From NCBI GenBank assembly GCA_002104985.1, contig MCGO01000212.1:1-64000 (forward strand): a stretch of DNA of 64,000 nt. Reading direction: 5' to 3'. The stretch comes from Rhizoclosmatium globosum (lineage: Eukaryota > Chytridiomycota > Chytridiomycetes > Chytridiales > Chytriomycetaceae). The position numbers and the translations under genes were made by a program. Below are positions 55,778 through 64,000 of this stretch, one piece after another (positions within the stretch are counted from its first letter, which is position 1; each line of letters starts with the position of its first letter). The notes under the pieces were generated by a model, which saw nothing but the letters and a program-made list of their open reading frames with translations, was not told where the DNA came from and made no database searches.

Positions 55778-57439
55778 CTAATTCCAAATCTCTGGGTTTG
55801 CTGGAGTCTGACAACGAGTGTTCCAATCCGTACCAACACAAACCTGCCCATTTGGACAGTCCTTCACAACCCACACATTGTTCTTACACGTAGCAACAGC
55901 AGTCGCAGCGCACCCCTTCGAATCAATGTTAGTGTTGCACTTGGTTCCATGGTTACGTCGCGGATCCTTTGACAAGCATCTGTTCATGGCCGCAAACAAA
56001 CTTCGACGGTTCTTGCTGTCTCTCACGTCGTTAGATGCTTCCCACGCAATGATTCCGGCAAGACCGTGGTCCCAGACGTACTGACACTTTTCATACACGG
56101 CATAGACGGAGTCGTAAGCGAGCAGGTCCATTGTGGTTGGATTGTATGTGTACGATGACTTGGAGGCGCTGTCCCAGTATTCCGTGCTTCCGGCAAGTGG
56201 GATCTGGGAATAATCGCAGTTTCCGGAAGGACATTGGGTGTTGTAGGAATCGGAACCGGGGCCGTTAGTTGGTTGGTTGATTCCGGTTGTGTTTCCAAAG
56301 ACTTGCGAGTACATTGCGACGCCAATGTTGATTTTGCTTGCGGGGACTCCATAACCGAGGTAAGCCTTGACAGCGAGATCGACGGAGAAGTGAGCGTATG
56401 GCTCCACAGTGTATACGTTACTGTGAGGACCTGAAATCTCGTCTCCCCATGCCGAAGACTTGAAATCGTCTGATTAGATTGACCGGATAAATTAGTAATA
56501 AGTTATGCAAAAACGCACCCACACTCGAGAGATACTCACAAGTCATAACATTAAAGTAATCCAAATACTTGATCATAGCCGGAAACGGAAGAGCCGTCAT
56601 CCTCGCCGGGTTCGGCGTAACACACCCTGTGATTTCAAACTTGGTCAACCCAGCTGCATCAAGGCGATTCCTCAAATCTCCAAAAACTTTGCAAAGTTGG
56701 CTGGATCGTCTGGAGACGCCTCGTTCCCGTTCCCGTAGTTGTCTTCAGGTGTGTCTTGCACGTATTCCCAGTCAATGTCGACACGGTTGAAGAGACCTGG
56801 ATATTGCTTCAAGACGTCCATAATTCCGTCGACAAAGAGTTCAGGAGTTCGCATGGCGCTGGAAAAGTACGTGGATCCTGTCCATCCTCCGATTGCGAGG
56901 CCAAAGTTGAATTTGTTGCCGGCCCTAATTATTCAGGGTGTCAGTAATCAAGTTGAAAGGAAATTAGGTTTTCCCCCTCACTTTCGGAGCTTCATAAACT
57001 GCCCAAAGTTACCGTAGTATGCCTGGCCTGGCGCATCTGGCGGTGAAACAGAATGGATCGAAGGGTTATCTGAGTTCTTGGAATTGAATTGCTGCTCGAA
57101 ATCGGAAAAGTTGTCGTTGGATACAGGGACTTCGCTCATTGTCTCGGTAGTCTTGTTTGCAATGGTGTAGAAAGCGTAGGTGACATCGGTCAAGAGCTTA
57201 ATTGGTAGATCAGCTGGCTGGTAGTTTTCGTAAGGGGGTCCGTTGTTGTCTGGGTGGCCGGGTAGTTTGGGTTCTTGTAGTTCCCCAGTTTGCGTAGTAG
57301 GCAACTAAACGCTTGCCAGAGGGGAACTTGGTGAATCGGGGTTGAGAGGTGCCTTGAATGTGTCTGATGCCGAAGCAGTATCGATAGCCATTGTGGTCGC
57401 AATGGCAGCGAAGGCGAGAAGTACAGACAGCGGCTGCAT
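55778..57439 (-). CDS. Secreted GH18 chitinase with Cys-rich tail; several frame breaks
   Basis: A glycoside hydrolase family 18 chitinase. Signal peptide MQPLSVLLAFAAIATTMA; KRLVAYYANWG; YQPADLPIKLLTDVTYAFY; FGLAIGGWTGS; catalytic strand FNRVDIDWEYV; and MTYDFKSSAWGDE. The C-terminal ~60 residues with paired Cys (KCNT, GCAATAVATC, DCPNGQVCVG, TRCQ) look like a CBM19-type chitin-binding module. Introns lie at about 56925-56981 and 56470-56539. Four one-base losses interrupt the frame, near 57354, 57284, 57258 and 56678. Each is in a short homopolymer, and adding one base restores the family sequence. In the DxxDxDxE motif the first Asp is Asn, but the catalytic Asp-Glu remain. Either the local sequence is faulty or the gene is decaying. 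Confidence 0.82.
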
Positions 57440-57571
57440 CTGGATTGAAGTTGTTTTTTTTTTGTTTGGAAAGTTGTGGCAAAGAAAGCGGAAAGGATGG
57501 ATTCCAGAAGCGCTCTCTCAAATTGGTCAAATTTGTTGCTTGGTCATGAGACACGATACTGACATGAAGTG

Positions 57572-57580
57572 ATTTATACT
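57572..57580 (-). promoter_or_regulatory. Candidate TATA box of the chitinase gene
   Basis: GTATAAATC on the minus strand lies about 135 bp before the ATG at 57439. Distance leaves room for a leader of roughly 100 nt. Confidence 0.35.
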
Positions 57581-57989
57581 CCTCGGTGCACGCGAAGCTT
57601 GCCAGGTATAACTATATGATTAAATTTTTGTTAGGAATTGTTTTGTTGCTAAATGAGATCGAGACGGGCAAGGCGGCACACCACGGGTGCCCAAGCGCAG
57701 CATTTCCGTTTCTCGATCCGACACTCAATAATAGTACAGGCCCGCTACCGCTTCTACGCTGATCGTGTTCATTAATGTCCCCGCAAGAAATAAAGACAAA
57801 CTGTTAGCAATGGAGATATTCAAAATACCCACACAAAGAAATGGAGCAGGAGGAGTTAATACCGCTTTATTAATTGATAATGCAAATAAGGACATACTGG
57901 TGATTAAAAGAATAAATCATGACACGAATGGATCTTCATCGTCAGACGCTATCCGTTCTACCCTCGTCTATGCACAAGTAAAGGCATGT

Positions 57990-58735
57990 AGTTCTCTTCT
58001 GTTCGTGTCATTGCTCGCTTCGTTCGCATCCCTAAAACACAATACTCTACGGCACCGCTCGCTTTTGAGTTCATTTCTATTTAAATGATTTTCTCTTCCT
58101 GACTTTGTTAGTTTCTACGTTCGCTGCCCTCCTTTGTGCTTGTTCCACCAAGTCGCGCCTTTCAGGCGCTCAGTCGTCTTCCGTCTGTTTCACTGCTCGA
58201 CCTTCCCTTTTTCAAATGTTTCAGTAGCAACTCTTTCGAGTTCATTTCTATTTAGTTGGGTTCTCTATTGACTTAGGGTTTTCTTGCCCTTCATCCCTCT
58301 TGATTCACACATTAATTCCAGACTCCATAGCCCTAATTCACAAGTTAAGGCACAGTAACGTCCGTTTCACTGCTCACTCCATTCACCATTCCCAAAAAGC
58401 ATAGTTCCAAAAGGTCCCTATGACAAGACAACTCGTTTTTGAATTTATTTCAATTAAATTGATGTTCTCCTGATTTCGTTTGTTTCATTGCTCGCTGCGC
58501 TCGCTCTCCTCCCTTTTTGCTTGTTCCAGAATTAACTCCAGATTCCTTCGCGCCTTTCAGGCGCCAGTCGTCTTCCGTCCGTTTCATTGCTTGTTGCGCT
58601 CGAACTTTTTCTATTTCCCCTGGTTCACGAGTAACTCTACCTATTTAATTCATTTCTATTTTGTTGATTTCTCTCGGAAAGTCGTCGGTTTCACTGCTCG
58701 CTACACTAAATCCCTCCCTGTTTGTCTATAATATT
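57990..58735 (+). repeat. Diverged tandem repeat array in the gene-poor gap
   Basis: A core like GTTTCAYTGCTCG recurs at about 58008, 58188, 58360, 58476, 58583 and 58688. It is often followed by CTGCGCTCG or CTTCGTTCG. GARTTCATTTCTATTTA recurs near 58067, 58240 and 58637. A longer unit with the hairpin GCGCCTTTCAGGCGC followed by CAGTCGTCTTCCGTC is present twice, near 58155 and 58550. Spacing is irregular (about 100-170 nt) and copies are degenerate. Confidence 0.6.
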
Positions 58736-59342
58736 CAATGATTTGTTTGAATCATGACTGGAAGTACATGATACAAAATGTATCACTCTGACTGTTCCAT
58801 CCCAAAATCATTTTGACAGAATCTCAAAATTACCTTAATAGTGAAGGTTTCATATCACACTGACAGTATATGGCTCACTTTTTGCACAATTGCGACAATG
58901 CCTGACTCATGGAGTTCAAGATGTCTGTCGCGACAGACGAAATTTGAACCCTGATGTACAGAAATAACAAAATTGGTTGTCAACATGTACAAATCAACAA
59001 GAACAAATACATCAAAGGAAAAGAATAAAAGTATAAAAGCAATCCGAATTTTGTTTTGTTTTTACTCAGTTTTGCGTTGAATGAAAAGGCCAAAACGTGC
59101 ACATTGGACCTTACATAAGTAGGTTGGAGATGAGATAAGACTTGACTAATAATCCACGTGGTCTCAGATTACACAACACGAAACTGGTTGGGAGAGCGTT
59201 CTGGCCAAATAGTAACACCAAAGGAAAGGTTCAAGATTTTCAACCTAATCATGTGACTCATTTCAGAACGAACCTACCTTTGGCACTGTATGCCACTTGA
59301 CGATGGCAGCGAATTCACGCAATTAACCATCAAGAACGTGCT
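58736..59342. other. Intergenic stretch without a gene
   Basis: About 600 AT-rich bases between the repeat array and the broken LRR gene. No open frame or RNA-like structure was supported. Confidence 0.4.
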
Positions 59343-60592
59343 TCATAATATATATTTCTCCGAAATTTCCGCAAAAGTACTGACCATTAGTAATGTGACT
59401 GAAAAAATATAAATATAATCAAATCTGAAAGACAGGACCAACACAATCCCCTCTCTAGACTCCTCCGACACAGTCAACTGATTAAACCGCAAATCACACT
59501 CCACCATCTGAGGAACCATGACCAACAATTCCCTCGGAACATCCCCCCACAACAAATTCCCATTCAACTTGAGCTGCGTAAGTCCACCCGAAGTCCCAAT
59601 TTCGCGTGGAATCGGACCCGTGAGCCGGTTTCCGTAGAGATAGACGAGATGCAATTTCGACAGTTTCTGAAGAGTGATGGCGGGATCTGCCCTGTGAGTG
59701 CGTTATCGCGTAAGTGAGGCGTTGTAGCAGTGTGCAGTTGAAAGAGCTTCCGGAATGGGACCTGTGAGTTGAGGGAGGTGGAGGTACAAGTATCGAGTTT
59801 GTGGAGTTCCCGATTGTAGTAGGGATCTGCCTGAAAGTTGTTTGTTTCGAGGTATAGGTGGGTCAGGTTTTGAGGTTCCCAATGTCGGGGGAGATTGTGC
59901 CTGAGAGTTGTTTACGGCGAGGGAGAGGAATTCAGGTTGATGAGAGTGTATAAGGTTCTGGGATGGAGCCAATGAGGTTTGAGTCTGTGAGGTCTAGGTG
60001 GGAGAGGGTTGCATGAGGCCGATGAGGGAGGGATGGTGGATTCAGTGATTAGGTGGTTCCATTGGATTTTGTATGTGTGTTTAAATAGACGGTTGCGTAA
60101 TTCTTGATATTTTTTGGCCAGTGGTTCCAGAATAATTGTCCATGTCAGATTGGGTGTAGGATGCGGCACGACTAAGGGGAGTTCGAGAAGCGAGTCAAGT
60201 TCAGACGCGCGAAATGAAGAGATGACGTGATTCGAGCGTCCATTACACGAATAGTGCACGAATCTTATTACGTTCGATGGGTGGATCCATGACAGGATCT
60301 GCTCAATCAGTTCATCAAAGAGTTTTGGGCTACTTGGAGATTCCGACTTTGCAGGAAGAAAAAAGTAGGAAGGAGAGGAACAGTGTGAGTTTTGGTCGTT
60401 GCTTTGTTTCTTGTTGCTGTTTGTATGAGACCGCGATGGCGTGATGGACATTGGTTGGTGGAGGATGAACGTTCCAAGGGTGGTTTCACAAGTTGTTTCG
60501 GCCGCTTGTGCACTTTGAAGACAAGGGGCGTCCATTGGCTCCACATTAAACAGCTTTAAATTGATATCTTGAGAATGAGAAGGAAAGGACAT
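59343..60592 (-). pseudogene. F-box-like LRR protein, heavily frame-shifted
   Basis: The 5' part (start near 60592 or 60661) encodes a disordered region and then LFDELIEQILSWIHPSNVIRF, which resembles an F-box helix set. From about 60050 to 59450 the DNA clearly encodes LRRs (for example LIGSI, FLSLAVNN, LTGPIPEAL, YLYGNRLTGPIPREIG), but pieces lie in all three frames. At least six one-base losses are needed, near 60010, 59922, 59906, 59870, 59838 and 59800, each at a two- to four-base run. A faulty consensus or a young pseudogene would both explain this. An F-box plus LRR layout would normally mean an SCF substrate receptor, but these LRRs are plant-type, so the role is open. Confidence 0.5.
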
Positions 60593-60890
60593 GATGGAAG
60601 GTACAAAATGATAGACAGTTTTGGAGCAGAAGTCAGAGGAAGGCGATGAAAATCCCATCAAGGTGGCGACAGATCGTCACTTGCATTCCCCTTTTTTATT
60701 CTTCTTTAATTAAGCTTTTCTCTTTCAGGTTTCCATTGAATAAAGCGGAGAGAAGGAGAACAAGTCCTTTATGCACCTCTTTTTTTTTTTTCTTTTGTGA
60801 CTGTTTCCTTTGAGCCAACCAACCAACGAACCAACCAACACGCCAACAAAACCCTTTTCCATTCCAAACGAAGAAAGAAAGAAAGGCACG

Positions 60891-63800
60891 ATGAAACACG
60901 GGCGCGACGAAGACGAACAAGACGATGAGTCACCCGAGTTCGACAACTACGACGACATTGAAGAAGATGTTGAAGACAGTGAAGAAGAAGAAGAAGACAA
61001 CAACGAACAAGAACCACAGCAAAAGAAGGCAAAGACTTCATCAACTACTTCGTCAAATCAGAAGTTCCACCTTCCTTCAAACGACGAAATCCAGAAACTG
61101 AAGGAAACAACAGACTTGTTCCAGTCGAATCTGTTCAGACTTCAGGTGCGACTGTCCTTGTTGTTGTTCTTTGTCTTTATTTAATCATCGTAATCTTGCC
61201 AGATCGATGAACTCATCAAAGAAGTCGCTCTCGACTACAACAAAACTGGAAACATCGACAAGGCCCTGCACGCACTCAAAGCCGTCCTCGACTCTTGCAA
61301 AGACATCAAAGAACTCGACTTCAAACAGGCTACCCTCCTCCTCAAGAAACAGGGCGTCGCAATCCCCTTCCACCAGAAACCTGATCCAAATGCAATCAAC
61401 TACAAGTTTGCTTTCAAAACTCCAGAAAAGGTTTTTATTGCTGGCTCATACCTCGTCAAAACTGTCGCCAAATCTAAAAATGGGTTTAATGTCGATGTTG
61501 CTGTTCAAATGCCAAGTGTAAGTCTTTTTTTTGCTGTGTCTGTGTCTGTGGGTTAGGAATGACCAGGATTGTGTTTGGCGATGAGTGGAACGAATCTTGT
61601 GCGGAGGGAGGCATGACCGGAGCATGTTGCTATCAGGCGAAGCTGCGCGAAGCGAATCTCATGCGGAGGGAGGTACAACCGGAGCGCATAACCTTTACGT
61701 GAAGCTTTTGAAAAAAGTGAGCATGGGGAAAATACAAGAGAAGGCGAGGACGAACGGCTCAAGACATGCAGCTTTGGCAAAGTAACGAGATTAACCCCGT
61801 ACCCATACAGTCCCTCTTCCAAGAAAAGGATCATGTCAACAACAGATACTTTTACAAAAGATCCTACTACCTCGCAGTCATTGCAGCAGCTCTCCGCAAA
61901 AACCCCCAATTCTCAAACATTTCCTTTGAACTCCTCAACAAGGACCCTCGTCGACCTGTTATCGTCATTTCCTCAGACCCATCCCAAGATAAATCAACCG
62001 GATACGGTCACTTGGGTGGACCAGGCGGAGTCAAAATTCGTATTCTTCCCGTTATTGCTCCCGACTTGTTCGCAGTCCACAAATTGGCTCCAGGCCGAAA
62101 CAACAACCGTCCCGCTGAAACTCCTGCTGACGCCGTCCTCCCCCAACACCTCGATACAACTCATCCCTCCTCATGGATACAACACTTATCGCTCACCTCA
62201 ATGCGCTGCACAAACAAGCTGCATCAACAGCGGCCTTCAAAGACGCTGTCATTCTTGGAAAAGTGTGGTTGAATCAGAGGGGTCTTGGAGACAGTGGGTT
62301 TACTGGATTCCTGTGGAGTATGATCATCTTGTACCTGATGGGGAACGGAAACAAAAACAACAAGAGTACCAACGTGTTTTTGAGGGAGACGTTTAGTAGT
62401 TATCAGATTGTCAAGTTGACAATCGACTTTTTGGGTAAGAAACTGTTTCTGAAGGAATAGCAGAGTGTTGTACCTAACTTGATGGGCTTTCTCTACAGCT
62501 AACCATAACTTTGCCGAGGAGCCTCTGTTCATGACTCCAGATGGATTCCCTATTGCTCACCCAGATGTGCGTTTTTTTTCTTTAGATTTGAATTCCATAT
62601 GCTCAAAGTGTCGTTGTTTAGTTCACAGCAAAGTCTTTCAGCTCCCAGTTTGATATGGTCATCGTGGATGCCACCGGTCGTGTGAATCTCGCTGCTTTCG
62701 TCAACGCTTCGACATTGAACCATGTTCGTTATTCTCATTGGCATGATTACATAAAATCCCCTGACAACTTTTGCAGCTCCAATTCGAAGCCAGATCTAGC
62801 TTGAACCTCTTCAAGGAGCTTGGAAGTGACCGATTCGATGCCTTGTTCTTGAAAAACTTGACTGAACCGATTGGATACTACGATCTGATCCTCAGGTAAA
62901 TGCGATGTTCTCCCTTGCAGCTAGAAGTGTACTGACCTTATTTCCAGAGTCGACAAGATCCCAGCCTCCTTTGCCGCTTACAAGAAAGCATCCACCCAAC
63001 TCGACTTCCCCTCAAAACGCCAATTCTTCGCCCACTTTGTCACCCGCCTCCTCAAACTCGCCATCAAATCACGTACCCACCTCATCCGCGTCTCCGACGT
63101 CTCCCCACCTTCATCCAATCACTGGAAAATCACCGAATCTTTCCCCGAAGACGACGACACCTCCGCCGTATACATCGGGCTCGTCCTGAACCCCGAAACC
63201 GCATTCGAACTCGTCGAGCAAGGCCCCGCCAGCGGAGAAGACGGCAAACTCGTTGAAAACTTCAGGAGAATCTGGGGAACGCGGTCATCGCTGCGTCGTT
63301 TCAACGACGGAAGTATCGTTGAAAGTGTTGTTTGGGACGAGACGGACGGAACACCTGAAGGAAAAGTCTTGATTACGGGACAGATGGCTCGATACCTGAT
63401 TTGCAGACACGTGAGTGTCTCTGAAGTGGACGTTTCGTTCTGGGGTAGCCAATTTGTAGAGCTGTTGAAAGAGTTTGGCGGGGATGAAAAGTTGGTGGAT
63501 GTTGAGAAGCGGACGGGAACGTTCTCGGAGGCTGTTGAAGCGTTCAATGCGTTTTCAAAGGCGATTAAAGGGTTAGATGGGATTCCGTTGGATGTTACGA
63601 ATGTGGTTGCTTGTGATGCTGGGCTTCGGTATGCGAGTGTGTTTGTTCCTCAGCCGTCGTTTGCGGGAACTGAGACTGTTCGGTTGACGCCTATTTTGAA
63701 AGACCAGTTGGAGGTGTTGATTGACTTTGAGTCGAGTAATAAGTGGCCGGATACTATCCCAGCTGTTCAGAATATGAAGCTAGCCTTCTACATCAAGTTG

Positions 63801-64000
63801 GCGGAGTTGATTGCTGCTAATATGCCGGGCGCTTTGGCTACTGTGACAAAACCTGACAATTTGGATATGACGACTGGGTACTTGAATGTTCGAATGCCTT
63901 CTGGATATTCATTCCGTGCAAGGTTAAGAACTGGTGTTGAAATTACCCTCGCGAACAAGGCATTGAAAATGGCGGCGGGAACTGGAGATTACGGAATCCA
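60891..64000 (+). CDS. UTP22: Utp22/NOL6 (Nrap) ribosome biogenesis protein, partial
   Basis: A nucleolar protein of the small-subunit processome; it runs off the right edge. The ATG at 60891 opens an acidic N-terminus, followed by exons 60891-61145, 61203-61517, 61811-62434, 62499-62566, 62622-62723, 62777-62895 and 62948 to the edge. Nrap-family landmarks: VFIAGSYLVKT, VDVAVQMPS, FQEKDHVNNRYFYKRSYYL, LIAHLNALHK, SSQFDMVIVDATGRVNL and MARYLICRHVSVSEVD. The fold is a nucleotidyltransferase-like one without catalysis. A C run at 62140-62144 seems one base short, since the frame changes there and the family block LPPTPRYN is restored by one extra C. Intron 61518-61810 contains a repeat. Confidence 0.88.
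61589..61690 (+). repeat. Two-copy tandem repeat inside a UTP22 intron
   Basis: Two copies of a unit starting CGAATCT at about 61591 and 61653 (62-nt spacing) share GCGGAGGGAGG followed by an ACCGGAGC end. The motif GAAGCTGCGCGAAGCGAA between them resembles the GAGCGAAGCGAACGAG motif of the repeat at 11881. Confidence 0.65.

Noticed and set aside
57765..58088. Open frame of 107 codons in the repeat-bearing gap
   Set aside because: Runs into the repeat array and shows no protein-like pattern.
57990..58735. CRISPR-like array
   Set aside because: Repeats are degenerate, irregularly spaced and in a eukaryotic genome; spacers are not distinct.

Overview
This 64 kb window looks like nuclear DNA of a zoosporic fungus, most likely Chytridiomycota. 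Genes are densely packed on both strands and most are split by many short GT-AG introns (about 45-110 nt). Fungal-type genes (GH18 chitinase, GPI-anchored FAS1 protein, HPP membrane protein, Kap120/importin-11, Utp22) sit beside flagellar genes (IFT38/CLUAP1, a CEP95-like protein, a CCDC17-like protein) that non-flagellated fungi lack. Exon joins were made by hand from splice sites, frame and family resemblance. For most multi-exon genes the joined length is a multiple of three with no internal stop.

Layout. 0.7-13.5 kb: GNAT acetyltransferase, secreted M64 metallopeptidase, S9 peptidase, Dom34/Pelota, a four-span membrane protein, a zinc-motif disordered protein (minus), and an HGSNAT-like acyltransferase whose 622-nt intron carries a hairpin-rich tandem repeat. 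13.6-24.7 kb: importin-11/Kap120, HPP membrane protein (minus), HtrA-type protease, CEP95-like protein (minus), IFT38. 25.2-30.7 kb: a large plant-type LRR locus with a Thr/Ser-rich spacer and one in-frame stop, then a GPI-tailed surface protein. 31.0-39.1 kb: RNA polymerase III subunit RPC4, ankyrin protein, RING-CH membrane E3, a doubtful small ORF, an Nnf1/PMF1-like kinetochore protein, and an ER Hsp90 (GRP94) ending in HDEL.

39.4-54.3 kb is rich in local duplications. It holds two copies of an unrecognised ~190-residue protein, a CCDC17-like protein, a GH1 glucosidase with a GPI tail, a tandem pair of adhesin-like beta-solenoid proteins, a tail-to-tail pair of uridine phosphorylases with near-identical second exons, and a TauD-type dioxygenase. 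54.5-64 kb: FAS1 protein, GH18 chitinase, a 1.7 kb repeat-bearing gap, a broken F-box/LRR gene, and the 5' part of Utp22/NOL6, which runs off the window.

Themes. Several divergent gene pairs share promoters of under 100 bp, notably CEP95-like/IFT38. Cell-surface and secreted proteins are abundant. Single-base deletions cluster in the coding sequences between 56.6 and 62.2 kb, which suggests either poor consensus sequence there or local gene decay. No tRNA, rRNA, CRISPR array or intact transposon was recognised.
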